Numbered from the stretch's first letter, positions 19,001-27,458 are shown. The stretch: 64,000 nucleotides of DNA from Belliella aquatica (GCF_014637795.1 NZ_BMFD01000001.1:414523-478522); one strand, 5' to 3'. Made by a program: numbers and translations. The notes: generated by a model from the letters alone, not told the origin.

Positions 19001-20573
19001 TTACCTGAGCAAATAGTTGCTTGAAGTAATTGGCGACATGTTGACTTTGTTTTGACAAAACAGCGAGTGGAGTATCTGCTCCCATCGAACCAATTGGTTC
19101 GTAAGAAGTATCTCCCATCGGCTTTAGGATCATGTTCAACTCTTCCGAAGTATAGCCAAATATTGTTTGGCGTTTCTTAATCTCTTCAGTGGTATATGGA
19201 TTGACAAGTTTTTCTGGATCAGGCATTAATCGAAGCTTCAGCCTTTCTTCTCTTACCCATTTGTCATAAGGCTTATTGTCACATACAGAAGCTTTGACCT
19301 CATCATCGAATGAGATTTTACCTTTTTCCAAATCCACCCAAAGCATTTTTCCTGGACTTATTCTTCCTTTTTCTGTGATCGTTGCCTCACGAATAGGCAA
19401 GGCACCTGCTTCTGAAGAAAGAATCAGACGGTCATCGTTGGTAATAAAATAGCGTAATGGGCGAAGGCCATTTCTGTCCAAAGTAGCTCCCACGGACTTA
19501 CCGTCAGAAAACAATAGCGCAGCAGGTCCATCCCATGGCTCCATCAAGGCAGCGTGGAATTTATAAAATGCCTTTCTGTCTTTATCCATCATCTGATTGT
19601 CTTGCCATGCTTCAGGCACGAGCATCATCATCACATGAGGCAAACTTCTTCCGCTTAGCGTCAGTAATTCTACAAGCGCATCCAAGTTTGCAGAATCGGA
19701 ATATTGTTTGTTAGTAATGGGCATCAATTTAGCCAATTCTGAATCTGTAAAATTTACTGATCGCATCAGCGACATTTTAGATTTCATCTTGTTCAGGTTC
19801 CCTCTGATGGTATTGATCTCACCATTATGTGATAGGTAGCGGAACGGCTGTGCCAACCTCCAATTAGGGAAGGTATTGGTTGAGAATCTCGAGTGGACGA
19901 TGGCTAGTCCGGATGTGATTTTGTTGTTTTGGAGGTCTTTGTAAAATGGTAGTACCTGATCTGTTCTCAACTGACCCTTATATATCAACGTGTTGCAGCT
20001 GAAACTGGCGAAGTAAAAAGCGTTGTTCACACCAGCGATTTCACTGTTGATCTGGCTTGAAGCATAATTTCTCAAGACATAGAGCTTGCGTTCCAAATCT
20101 ATGCCCTGTAAGCCGTCACTATGGCTTACAAACACCTGCTCAATGACAGGCATGACATCCAAAGCTCCTGAACCAGGTACAGTTTCATCAACTGGCACTT
20201 CCCTGTAGCCAATCAGTTTGAAGCCAAGTTCTTTGATGATTTGGTTTAATCTTTCTTTTGATCTCTTGTAAAGCTGTTTGTTTTTTGGAAAAAATGTCAT
20301 TCCTACGCCATAGCTTCCTGCATCTGGAATAGAAAATCCTGCTCTCGAGGTCACTTCTTTCAGAAATGGGTGAGGCACTTGAATAAGAATTCCTGCACCA
20401 TCTCCTGTTTTGGGATCACTTCCTCTTCCCCCCCTGTGCTCCATGTTGCTCAACATATAGAGTGCATCACTGATTGTCTCGTGAGTTTTTGTTCCCTTGA
20501 CATTTATGACTGCACCTATACCACAAGAATCATGTTCAAATTCCGCACGATATAATCCTTTATTCATTATCAA
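16077..20573 (-). CDS. gltB: Glutamate synthase, large subunit
   Basis: A 1498-residue enzyme of ammonia assimilation. The N-terminal class II glutamine amidotransferase has its catalytic cysteine at position 17 (HDSCGIG), so a 16-residue propeptide is expected to be removed. The central and FMN-binding synthase domains follow, with GEGGEDE and GGTGASPLSS. The 3Fe-4S cluster motif CMMRKCHLNTCPVG lies near residue 1140, and the C-terminal glycine-rich beta-helix (GGSS-type repeats such as GNVAFYGGTSG) closes the protein. No truncation is seen. It is co-transcribed with gltD. Confidence 0.98.
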   Translation of the reverse strand: MIMNKGLYRAEFEHDSCGIGAVINVKGTKTHETISDALYMLSNMEHRGGRGSDPKTGDGAGILIQVPHPFLKEVTSRAGFSIPDAGSYGVGMTFFPKNKQLYKRSKERLNQIIKELGFKLIGYREVPVDETVPGSGALDVMPVIEQVFVSHSDGLQGIDLERKLYVLRNYASSQINSEIAGVNNAFYFASFSCNTLIYKGQLRTDQVLPFYKDLQNNKITSGLAIVHSRFSTNTFPNWRLAQPFRYLSHNGEINTIRGNLNKMKSKMSLMRSVNFTDSELAKLMPITNKQYSDSANLDALVELLTLSGRSLPHVMMMLVPEAWQDNQMMDKDRKAFYKFHAALMEPWDGPAALLFSDGKSVGATLDRNGLRPLRYFITNDDRLILSSEAGALPIREATITEKGRISPGKMLWVDLEKGKISFDDEVKASVCDNKPYDKWVREERLKLRLMPDPEKLVNPYTTEEIKKRQTIFGYTSEELNMILKPMGDTSYEPIGSMGADTPLAVLSKQSQHVANYFKQLFAQVSNPPIDPIREKLVMSLFTRIGESHNILDESPRHSRQIHISQPVLLNEDLEKLKHLEDQGYRTVTLTAHFEANHQPGKLLEALNNLCREAEGAIYAGKNIIIISDRNSTETHAPIPSLLAIGAVHHHLVKKKLRTRAGLVIEAGDIRETHHFATVIGYGASAINPYLALESLIYLNEKGHLSKEIPTKQLFANYQAAVGKGLLKVLSKMGISTLQSYQGAQIFEAIGLGPEVIDRCFKGTVSRISGISFDELAEEVLIRHHAAYHTESPVLETGGVYQWKRRGEKHLFNPETIHLLQKSTRLNDFNLYKKFAEKINVQTKDALTLRGLFEFKKRISIPIEEVEPIESILKRFATGAMSFGSISHEAHSTLAIAMNRIGAKSNSGEGGEDEIRFQRKENGDWERSAIKQVASGRFGVTSNYLSNAAEIQIKMAQGAKPGEGGQLPGHKVDDWIGRVRHSTPGVGLISPPPHHDIYSIEDLAQLIYDLKNANRKARINVKLVSQAGVGTVAAGVAKAQADVILISGADGGTGASPLSSIRHAGLPWELGLSEAHQTLVKNNLRSRVVLQTDGQLRTGRDIAIATLLGAEEWGISTGALVVEGCIMMRKCHLNTCPVGIATQNPELRKLFTGSADHVVNYFMFLAQDLREIMASLGFATIDEMVGQSDVLKATGNMNHWKWDKVDLSPIFHKVEVPDHVGIHKQIDQEFELKKVLDRKLIKQALPALEQANPVSGKFEIKNTDRTVGAMLSHEISKIYGSPGLPEDTIQYKFIGSAGQTFGGFLAKGVSFELEGEANDYFGKGLSGGKLIVYPSRNANFDAKDNIIIGNVAFYGGTSGEAYINGKGGERFCVRNSGVETVVEGIGDHGCEYMTGGLVVNLGEIGRNFAAGMSGGIAYILKDYLHLINPEMVDLDPLNEDDFVTIKNHLKKHKAFTNSNLATEFLENWDSYKEQFIKVIPRDYKEVLKKRALEQSKTLV

Positions 20574-20979
20574 TAAGTTTAATAGGTTTCAATTTCAGTT
20601 GCAAAATTTACAAAAAATTTTCTTTCTATTAAAATTTAAGCAATCAAATGACCGTTTATGTGAATAGTTTGTATTGGAAATTCACTTTAATTGCCTTTAA
20701 TAAAAAATATGATTTGGTTTAAAATCTAATTGGTATTTTTAATAATTTTGTGATATAATTAAAAAGTGGTTTAAAAATTAACCATATAAATGATTTTTTA
20801 TGTAAAAATATTGATGTGAGGGTTTAGAGAATTAAATGAAAAAATTGTAAATTTTTTTTCTACTTTATTTTTAAAAATCAAAACGTTTCTGTGATTATAT
20901 ATTGAAATCCAAATTCACATTATTTTGTAATAAGTGCTATTTGAAGAATATTGTATTATTTAGGAATTTTCAGATTTTT
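20574..20979. other. AT-rich leader region upstream of gltB
   Basis: This 406-bp region between gldE and gltB (both minus strand) is very AT-rich, with many runs of A and T. It holds no open frame of note, no clear TAnnTTTG box on the minus strand and no strong hairpin. Its length suggests regulatory space for gltB, but I see no recognisable operator. Confidence 0.5.
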
Positions 20980-22362
20980 TCAATCTTCATTTGAGTTGAG
21001 ATTTTTCTCTTCTCGTGAGATCATTTTTACCTTCACTTTTTTGATCTTTCTGGTATCGACAGCGAGGATTGTAAACTCAAAATCTTCAAAACAAATCTTA
21101 GTACCGTTTTTTGGGAGATTAGAATTGAGTTCGAGTAATAGCCCACCCAAAGATTCACTTTCTCCTTTTACTTCGTCGAAAATCTGAATGTCTAAGTCTA
21201 GCTTTTTGCAAAAATCATTCAGTGATACTTTTCCTTCAAAGATAAATGTCTGAGGATCTATCTCTTGGAAGTAGAATTCCTGTACATCATCAAATTCATC
21301 ATTAATTTCTCCTATAATCTCTTCGATTAAATCTTCTAGAGTGATGAGTCCTGACGTTCCTCCATATTCATCAACCACGATTGCCATGTGAACTCTTTTC
21401 TTTTGAAAATCTTTGAGTAGGGAGTCCACTTTTTTATTTTCAGGTACAAAAAACCCTTTTCTTATTAAGCTCTGCCACTCAAATTCCTCCCCTTTTTCGA
21501 TATGCGGAAGTAAGTCTTTGATATAGAGAATTCCTTCAATACTGTCGATAGTTTCATTATAAACAGGAATCCTAGAATAGCCACTCTTATTGATTTTGTC
21601 CATCAATTCATGGAAATCAGTTTCTAGATCAACTGCTGTAATTTCCATTCGAGAATGCATCACTTGCTTGACAGAGAGTGTTCCGAAGTTTACAATACCT
21701 TTAAGAATATCTTTTTCTTCGTCAGTGGCATCATCAGAAGTAATTTCTAAGGCTTGATGAAGCTCATCAATGGACAAAGAATAAGCTTTTTTCTCGATTC
21801 TTCGCTCGATTACATTGCTGATGCTCATTAAGAAAATAGAAAGTGGCTTGAGTAGGATAGAAAAGAAACTGATAGCCGGTGCCATCATTAAAGAAAACTC
21901 CACTTTTGCTTTAGTGGCATAAACTTTAGGTACAATTTCTCCAAAAAATACGATTGCAAAGGTCACGCCTATAGTCTGAATCAAGACTATGACAATCCCC
22001 GTTGCATTGAGCCCAAAAATCGTCCAAGCTACGAAGGTAGTGAGTGTGACAATTCCGATATTAATAAGATTATTGAGAATGAGAACCGTACTGAGGAGTC
22101 TTTGTGGATCTTCTATAAGCAAGATTACTTTATCAGAATTCTTCTGTCCATCAATATCGATATTCACAAGGTCATCTTTGGTAAGGGAAAAAAAGGCTAC
22201 CTCAGATCCAGAAATCAAGCCTGAGGCGATGAGTAATAGAATAAAAATCAATCCATTAGTCAAAAGATAACTAGCTGAAACTTGAGAAATTTCAGCTAGC
22301 AATAGTATACTCGGATAGGGGTCGTCCATTAATGATAAAATTATTTCTGCAAAATTAACCAA
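20980..22362 (-). CDS. gldE: Gliding-motility-associated membrane protein GldE-like (CNNM/CBS/CorC)
   Basis: A 460-residue inner-membrane protein. About residues 30-220 are a DUF21/CNNM-type membrane domain with four hydrophobic segments; two CBS motifs follow (around 230-360, for example GYSRIPVYN and MAIVVDEYGGTSGLITLEDLIEEIIGEI split across them), and a CorC_HlyC domain ends the protein. Position after mutY and ssb on the same strand is the conserved location of gldE in Bacteroidota. Its molecular role is uncertain: magnesium/cobalt handling is known for related CorC proteins, whereas gldE is linked genetically to gliding. No gldD is found next to it here. Confidence 0.88.
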   Translation of the reverse strand: MVNFAEIILSLMDDPYPSILLLAEISQVSASYLLTNGLIFILLLIASGLISGSEVAFFSLTKDDLVNIDIDGQKNSDKVILLIEDPQRLLSTVLILNNLINIGIVTLTTFVAWTIFGLNATGIVIVLIQTIGVTFAIVFFGEIVPKVYATKAKVEFSLMMAPAISFFSILLKPLSIFLMSISNVIERRIEKKAYSLSIDELHQALEITSDDATDEEKDILKGIVNFGTLSVKQVMHSRMEITAVDLETDFHELMDKINKSGYSRIPVYNETIDSIEGILYIKDLLPHIEKGEEFEWQSLIRKGFFVPENKKVDSLLKDFQKKRVHMAIVVDEYGGTSGLITLEDLIEEIIGEINDEFDDVQEFYFQEIDPQTFIFEGKVSLNDFCKKLDLDIQIFDEVKGESESLGGLLLELNSNLPKNGTKICFEDFEFTILAVDTRKIKKVKVKMISREEKNLNSNED

Positions 22363-22449
22363 TTATGACATACAACTCAATTATAATTTAACAATAGATT
22401 TAAAATTGATAATTAATTGTGTTTAAGTCAACTATAAGATGAAATTAAT

Positions 22450-22512
22450 TATGATTATCCACAACAACGCCGGTTTACATATTTATCCCAAATGATTTTG
22501 AGGAGAATTTTT
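22450..22512 (-). repeat. Dispersed palindromic repeat A, copy 3 (one end decayed)
   Basis: Read on the minus strand the segment contains ATCATTTGGGATA, GTAAACCGGCGTTG and GTGGATAATCAT, aligning with copy 2 along most of its length. The outer end equivalent to GATTATCCGC has degenerated. It lies in the 270-bp gap between ssb and gldE. Confidence 0.55.
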
Positions 22513-22633
22513 ATCGGCTATCGGGTTACAGCAATCTAAATATAGTATTTACACTATTTTATGATGCTACGGTATCAGTAGATATATTTTTAATGAATAA
22601 TTCAATGGTTAAAATAGCAGTTTTTTGAGAGAA

Positions 22634-23098
22634 TTAAAATGGTAAATCGTCATCTTCACCAGGTCCTTCTGATACCGCAGGAGCAGGCATTGATTGTGCA
22701 TTGTTGCTGGTACTATTGTTAGCGTAGTTTGTGTTCTGATTTCCACCACCCGTATTTGGGCTATCAGTTCTAGAGTCTAACATCGTCATGTTGAGTACAC
22801 GAATTTTAACTTTCTTACGGTTATTACCTTGCTCATCTTGCCAGCTATCTGTTTTGATCTTTCCTTCTACATAGACTTTACTTCCTTTTTTGAGATAGCT
22901 TTCTGCAATTTTTGCTAAACCATCCCAAAGTTCTAAGTCATGCCACTCAGTATTGTCAACACGATTTCCTGACCTGTCTTTATAAGATTCTGTTGTCGCT
23001 AAACTTACATTGGCGACCACTTTGTCGCCTTCCAGATGCTTTACTTCGGGGTCTTGTCCCAAGTTGCCCACTAAAATTACTTTATTTACTCCAGCCAT
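22634..23098 (-). CDS. ssb: Single-stranded DNA-binding protein
   Basis: A 154-residue protein with an N-terminal OB fold (MAGVNKVILVGNLGQDPEV, residues 1-110), a disordered Asn/Gly-rich linker and the conserved acidic tip DDDLPF that recruits replication and repair partners. It binds single-stranded DNA as a tetramer in replication and repair. It follows mutY by about 50 bp on the same strand and precedes gldE; this gene order is conserved in the phylum. Confidence 0.97.
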   Translation of the reverse strand: MAGVNKVILVGNLGQDPEVKHLEGDKVVANVSLATTESYKDRSGNRVDNTEWHDLELWDGLAKIAESYLKKGSKVYVEGKIKTDSWQDEQGNNRKKVKIRVLNMTMLDSRTDSPNTGGGNQNTNYANNSTSNNAQSMPAPAVSEGPGEDDDLPF

Positions 23099-23150
23099 AA
23101 TTTGATGTTGTTTATATATTTGACAAAAAGTTTACTCCTAAATTTAAGCA

Positions 23151-24248
23151 TTATTTTTCATCGTCCAAAAACTTCAATATTAACCTTGGTTTCCCTAGGG
23201 ATTCAAGTTTTTCTTGTTGTATAAGGTTATAATTTGACTCTTTAACCCATTTTTGAAGCTTTTCCCGATGTTTGGGTTGAATAATCAAGGTGGCAAAGTT
23301 GGCAAAAATTCTTTGATGTGTCAGGATATGTTTGAAGATAGTTGCCGAATCAAAATGTATTTCTGGGTCAAATTGTGTCAAACTTTGGAATAATGAAGCT
23401 CCATTCAATTCTGCAAGAGGCTTTTGCGCACTTTCGAATACGGGAAAATCATAAAGTCCTTGCCAGATATCACCTGCGCCACGAAGATTGACTACTACCT
23501 GATCACCACATACGATATAAAAATAAGTGAAATAGCGTTGCTTGACTTTCACTTTATTAATTTTCACCGGGAGTTGGGTAGTCAGTTCATTTTTGAAAGC
23601 AAAGCAGGAATTGCTCAAGGGACACACGTCACAATTTGGGTTTTTGGGTGTACACTGCAAAGAACCAAACTCCATGATGGCTTGATTGAAAGTGGCGGGG
23701 TTGTCTTTGGGAATACATTCGTTAGCAATTTTCTCAAACTCCTTTTTCCCTGAGCTGCTTGCTATATCGGTACTGACACCGAAATATCTTGCTAACACAC
23801 GGAAGACATTTCCATCAACCACGGCCACGGGCTCATTAAATGAAAAAGAGGCAATCGCAGCAGCGGTGTAGCTGCCGACACCTTTGAGTTTGATTAGCGA
23901 ATTATAACGGTCAGGAAACTTACCATTGTGAGTTGCCACAATATCTTTTGCACATTGATGGAGGTTTCTTGCGCGGCTATAATATCCCAATCCTTGCCAG
24001 AGTCTCATCACCTCTTCAGAGGGAGCATGCGCTAGATCTTCAACTTTGGGGAAATTTTCGAGAAATTTTTCAAAATAAGGAAGCCCTTGAGCGACGCGGG
24101 TTTGCTGAAGGATAACTTCTGACAACCAAATGATATATGGTTCTGTGGTGTTTCTCCAAGGTAAATCCCTCTTGTTTTGTTCGTACCAGTCTAATAAAAT
24201 AGAGGCAAAATGCTTGTTATTCAAAACGTTGAAATTTTTGTTACTCAT
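23151..24248 (-). CDS. mutY: A/G-specific adenine DNA glycosylase
   Basis: A 365-residue repair enzyme that removes adenine mispaired with 8-oxoguanine. The helix-hairpin-helix LKGVGSYTAAAIASF is followed by the catalytic aspartate in VVDGNVFRVLAR, and the 4Fe-4S cluster motif is C-x6-C-x2-C-x5-C (CTPKNPNCDVCPLSNSC). A NUDIX-like C-terminal domain that recognises 8-oxoguanine occupies about the last 130 residues. It is divergent from the HU gene and heads the mutY-ssb-gldE group. Confidence 0.97.
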   Translation of the reverse strand: MSNKNFNVLNNKHFASILLDWYEQNKRDLPWRNTTEPYIIWLSEVILQQTRVAQGLPYFEKFLENFPKVEDLAHAPSEEVMRLWQGLGYYSRARNLHQCAKDIVATHNGKFPDRYNSLIKLKGVGSYTAAAIASFSFNEPVAVVDGNVFRVLARYFGVSTDIASSSGKKEFEKIANECIPKDNPATFNQAIMEFGSLQCTPKNPNCDVCPLSNSCFAFKNELTTQLPVKINKVKVKQRYFTYFYIVCGDQVVVNLRGAGDIWQGLYDFPVFESAQKPLAELNGASLFQSLTQFDPEIHFDSATIFKHILTHQRIFANFATLIIQPKHREKLQKWVKESNYNLIQQEKLESLGKPRLILKFLDDEK

Positions 24249-24309
24249 CTTTCGTTAAACAAATGAAGCTAATTTTGGGCAATTTGTTTTTATATTGAAA
24301 TGCTTCTTG

Positions 24310-24317
24310 TAAATTTG
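24310..24317 (+). promoter_or_regulatory. Bacteroidota -7 promoter box of the HU gene
   Basis: TAAATTTG fully matches TAnnTTTG, 67 bases before the HU start. An upstream TTTG lies 23 bases away, somewhat more than the usual spacing of about 19. Confidence 0.5.
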
Positions 24318-24384
24318 CAGTCCCAAAATTAGTTGGTTAATAGGTCGTTAAGCTTATTCGATAATAATTTAAATTAATACAACA

Positions 24385-24693
24385 GTGACTAAAGCAGAAG
24401 TAATTACCAAGATTTCGGACAAAACTGGAATCCAGAAGGACGATGTAACTCAGACCATTGAGGCGTTTTTCAAAGTTGTAAAAGATTCCATGGCAGAGGG
24501 AGACAACATTTATGTGAGAGGATTTGGCAGCTTCATTAACAAGAAGAGAGCTAAAAAAATCGCCCGAAATATCTCTAAGAATACTGCGATTGTAATCGAT
24601 GAGCATTATGTACCGGCTTTCAAGCCTTCCAAAGTGTTTATTGAGAAAATCAAAAGTAGCAAAAAAATTATAGAATTAGCTCCTCAGGAATAG
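24385..24693 (+). CDS. HU/IHF family DNA-binding protein
   Basis: A 102-residue nucleoid protein starting at GTG 24385. It has the family layout: N-terminal helices TKAEVITKISDKTGI and a VYVRGFGSF-type strand (NIYVRGFGSFINKKRA), then the DNA-gripping arm and the PAFKPSK strand. The normal length is about 90 residues; the extra C-terminal tail (SSKKIIELAPQE) is common in this lineage. It bends DNA as a dimer. The gene carries its own terminator just past the stop. Confidence 0.95.
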   Translation: MTKAEVITKISDKTGIQKDDVTQTIEAFFKVVKDSMAEGDNIYVRGFGSFINKKRAKKIARNISKNTAIVIDEHYVPAFKPSKVFIEKIKSSKKIIELAPQE

Positions 24694-24710
24694 TCCTGAG
24701 GACTATTTTT
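24681..24710 (+). terminator. Intrinsic terminator of the HU gene, overlapping its stop codon
   Basis: TCCTCAGGA (24681-24689) pairs with TCCTGAGGA (24694-24702) across the stop codon and is followed by CTATTTTT. Confidence 0.8.
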
Positions 24711-24715
24711 CTCTT

Positions 24716-25534
24716 ATGAAAAAATCCCAAATCATAGTCTTAATTATAGGAATTGTCGCTGTAGCGATTCTATTTTCACTTCCTCGTGTAGTGGTAGATA
24801 ATGAAGAGGGAGGAACTCAAATTTCCGAAACTGAAGAATCTAGCCCTATCATTCCTGAAAGTATGCATTCATCCCCTGTGGATGAATCTCTGCTATCAAA
24901 AATAGAGGTGTTGAGGACAAAGTTGAAATCTGAAGAAAATAAGGAAAATTTTGCTAACTTCGCAGATTCTTTAGCTTCGCTATATTTCCAAGCGAGCAAA
25001 TTTGACAGTGCTGGATTCTATTACGAACAGGCCGTTGAGAGAGCTCCGACGATGGAAAGAATCGAAAAAACAGGAATTGCCTACTTTGAAGCGTACACAT
25101 TCGCTTTGGATGAGCAAAAAGTAAGCTACTTGGCTGAAAAGACAAGAACATACTTAAATAATGTTTTGGAAAACGATCCAAAACGTTTGGATTTAAAAAC
25201 TAAGGTTGCGATGACGTATGTGTCTTCTTCCAATCCAATGCAGGGGATAACCATGCTAAGGGAAATATTGGTAGAAGAGCCTACAAATGAAGATGCGCTA
25301 TTTAATATGGGTGTACTTTCTATTCAATCTGGGCAGTATAATAGAGCATCTGAGAGGTTTGAAGAATTGATTAAATTCCATCCAAATAACCTTCAAGGGC
25401 AATTTTATCTTGCCGTAAGTTATTTTGAATCCAAGCAAACTAATAAAGCAAAAAAGCAGTTCGAGCAAGTGAAAGGCATGACAACAGACCCTATGGTTTT
25501 GTCAAGTGTTGAAAGCTATCTAGAAAGGCTATAA
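24716..25534 (+). CDS. TPR-repeat membrane-anchored protein
   Basis: A 272-residue protein with one N-terminal transmembrane helix (about residues 6-26, IIVLIIGIVAVAILFSL), a short acidic linker, and a periplasmic region made of tetratricopeptide-like helical repeats (for example FDSAGFYYEQAVERAP, EDALFNMGVLSIQSGQYNRA and GQFYLAVSYFESKQTNKAK). It probably acts as a scaffold; partners are not visible. It starts six bases past the HU terminator and is followed by the tiny basic gene and RNase E/G, all on the same strand. Confidence 0.85.
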   Translation: MKKSQIIVLIIGIVAVAILFSLPRVVVDNEEGGTQISETEESSPIIPESMHSSPVDESLLSKIEVLRTKLKSEENKENFANFADSLASLYFQASKFDSAGFYYEQAVERAPTMERIEKTGIAYFEAYTFALDEQKVSYLAEKTRTYLNNVLENDPKRLDLKTKVAMTYVSSSNPMQGITMLREILVEEPTNEDALFNMGVLSIQSGQYNRASERFEELIKFHPNNLQGQFYLAVSYFESKQTNKAKKQFEQVKGMTTDPMVLSSVESYLERL

Positions 25535-25563
25535 ATAATTGTTCACCTTAAATCTTTAAAACT

Positions 25564-25653
25564 ATGCCTTGCGGTAAAAAAAGAAAGAGACATAAGATCG
25601 CTACGCACAAGCGTAAGAAGAGACTTAGAAAAAACAGACATAAGAAGAAGTAA
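25564..25653 (+). CDS. 29-residue basic ribosomal-type protein (AURKAIP1/COX24-like)
   Basis: A complete reading frame of 29 codons, starting MPCGKKRKRHKIATHKRKKR and ending in HKKK. More than half of the residues are Lys or Arg. Tiny proteins of this kind in Bacteroidota are annotated as AURKAIP1/COX24-domain proteins; the eukaryotic counterpart belongs to the mitochondrial ribosome, so a ribosomal role is likely but inferred. The gene ends in a perfect palindrome that forms its terminator. Its short length is below usual gene-finder cut-offs. Confidence 0.85.
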   Translation: MPCGKKRKRHKIATHKRKKRLRKNRHKKK

Positions 25654-25674
25654 TTAATTACTTCTTCTTTTTGA
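25642..25674 (+). terminator. Perfect 28-bp palindrome/terminator covering the end of the tiny basic gene
   Basis: AAGAAGAAGTAATT at 25642-25655 is followed directly by its exact complement to 25669 and then by T-rich sequence. The last three lysine codons and the stop codon form the left arm. Confidence 0.8.
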
Positions 25675-25716
25675 GTTTTTACAGTAAACGTTCATTCACA
25701 TAAACAGAGACACGAT

Positions 25717-27288
25717 TTGAGCACAGAATTAGTAATCGATTCTGCTCAAAGCGGTAGTCGTATCGCTCTTTTAAAAGACAAAAGCTTGGTTGAGCTCCAT
25801 TCAGATGGAGAAGACAATCAGTTTAAAGTTGGTGATATCTATCTGGGAACTGTTCGAAAAATCGTCAATGGGCTGAATGCAGCCTTCATTGACGTAGGTT
25901 ATGAAAAAGATGCCTTCCTGCATTATCAGGATCTGGGGCCACAGATCAATAGCTTAAATAAGTTTTCGAAACTAGCCAAGAATGGTAATTACACCAGCTA
26001 CAATTTAAAAGGGTTTGACCTAGAGCCTGACATAGAAAAACTTGGAAAGATTTCCAATGTTCTTCCTAAAAACAACCAAATTTTGGTTCAGGTTGTAAAA
26101 GAGCCTATCTCAACGAAAGGCCCTCGACTATCCTGTGAGCTCTCCATTGCCGGTCGATATTTGGTATTGGTTCCTTTTTCCAACACTGTCAACGTTTCTA
26201 AAAAGATTCGGAGTGCAGAAGAAAGAAGAAGGCTCGTACGCTTGATCACTTCCATCAAACCAGCCAATTTTGGCGTGATTATCAGAACAGTAGCTGAAGG
26301 TCAGTCGGTCACAGAGCTTGACAAAGATCTCAGAAACTTGGTAAGCACTTGGGAAGATGGTATGAAAAAGCTTCCAAAAGCAAAACCAAAAGACAAGGTA
26401 ATCGGAGAAATGAGTATGGCCTCCTCTATCATTAGAGACCTACTCAACGAATCATTCGATGCAATCACAGTAGAGGATGAATTGATCTACGATCAGATCC
26501 GATCTTATATCAGATCTATCGCTCCTGAAAAGGAAAGAATAGTAAAGCTTCACAATGGTAAAGCTAAGCTCTTTGAAAGTTTTGGAATAGAAAAGCAAAT
26601 CAAAAGCTTGTTTGGTCAAACAATAAGTCTTCCACAAGGCGGATATGTCATTATAGAACATACAGAAGCCTTGCACGTCATCGACGTGAACAGTGGAAAT
26701 AAATCCAATCAAGAAAGCGATCAGGAAACTACGGCATTGAAGACCAACCTGGCCGCTGCGAAAGAAATTGCTAGACAATTACGCCTCCGAGATATGGGAG
26801 GTATCATCGTCATTGACTTTATAGATATGAAAAAAGCCGACAATAAGAAGGCGATCTATGATGCAATGAAAGATGAGATGAAAGACGACAGGTCGAAAAA
26901 CACGGTGCTTCCTTTGACCAAGTTTGGGTTGATGCAGATCACTAGACAGCGTGTAAGGCCCGAAGTTAATATCATCACAAAAGAAACTTGCCCTTCTTGT
27001 AACGGAACAGGCAAGATCCAGGCTTCCATATTGGTGGCAGATAAACTGGAGAAAGACCTAGAGCATATGGCTACTATCCAAAATATTTCTAATATCCACA
27101 TTGGATTACATCCTTACCTACATGCCTTCTTTACGAATGGTATTATATCACAAAGGGTAAGATGGTTTTTCAAATACTTCAAGTGGGTAAAATTGATCAA
27201 AGATTCATCACTTCCAGTGACGGAGTACAGATTCCTGGACGATTCAGGAGAAGAAATAGAACTTAATGTAAAAAGCGAGACTGAATAG
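25717..27288 (+). CDS. rng: Ribonuclease E/G
   Basis: A 523-residue endoribonuclease of RNA maturation and decay, starting at TTG 25717. It has an N-terminal S1-type RNA-binding domain (KVGDIYLGTVRKIVNGLNAAF, residues about 36-100, split), the RNase H-like catalytic part with the metal-binding aspartates in HVIDVNSG (about 325) and GGIIVIDFIDM (about 365), and the zinc-link cysteines CPSC around residue 425. There is no long C-terminal degradosome scaffold, so it resembles RNase G rather than E. coli RNase E. Its terminator overlaps the stop. Confidence 0.95.
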   Translation: MSTELVIDSAQSGSRIALLKDKSLVELHSDGEDNQFKVGDIYLGTVRKIVNGLNAAFIDVGYEKDAFLHYQDLGPQINSLNKFSKLAKNGNYTSYNLKGFDLEPDIEKLGKISNVLPKNNQILVQVVKEPISTKGPRLSCELSIAGRYLVLVPFSNTVNVSKKIRSAEERRRLVRLITSIKPANFGVIIRTVAEGQSVTELDKDLRNLVSTWEDGMKKLPKAKPKDKVIGEMSMASSIIRDLLNESFDAITVEDELIYDQIRSYIRSIAPEKERIVKLHNGKAKLFESFGIEKQIKSLFGQTISLPQGGYVIIEHTEALHVIDVNSGNKSNQESDQETTALKTNLAAAKEIARQLRLRDMGGIIVIDFIDMKKADNKKAIYDAMKDEMKDDRSKNTVLPLTKFGLMQITRQRVRPEVNIITKETCPSCNGTGKIQASILVADKLEKDLEHMATIQNISNIHIGLHPYLHAFFTNGIISQRVRWFFKYFKWVKLIKDSSLPVTEYRFLDDSGEEIELNVKSETE

Positions 27289-27302
27289 TCTCGCTTTTTT
27301 TT
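27271..27302 (+). terminator. Intrinsic terminator of the RNase E/G gene, overlapping its stop codon
   Basis: AAAAGCGAGACT (27271-27282) pairs with AGTCTCGCTTTT (27287-27298) across a 4-base loop and is followed by more T. The stop codon lies inside the hairpin. Confidence 0.9.
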
Positions 27303-27326
27303 GTATTGGTCTTTGCAAGGTATATT

Positions 27327-27354
27327 TTTTCCAAAGTTCTAATACTTTGGAAAA
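27327..27354. repeat. Perfect inverted repeat upstream of the beta-propeller operon
   Basis: TTTTCCAAAGT (27327-27337) and ACTTTGGAAAA (27344-27354) form an 11-bp perfect stem with a 6-base loop, about 105 bp before the first gene of the operon and after the RNase terminator. It could be an operator or a second terminator; there is no following T tract. Confidence 0.5.
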
Positions 27355-27458
27355 GGGTTTGCTATGAGTAAATTCAGCCATTCCTAAACTTCTATTCCTA
27401 AGCCTTTGTTTTTAAATGTTAATTTTTTAGTTTGTTATGTTTTTCAAAATCAACAGAA

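Noticed and set aside
20951-21187. Plus-strand frame opposite the end of gldE
   Set aside because: It is antisense to a clear CBS/CorC gene and has no family features.
27432-27458. TTG start for the first propeller gene
   Set aside because: The ATG at 27459 directly precedes a good signal peptide.
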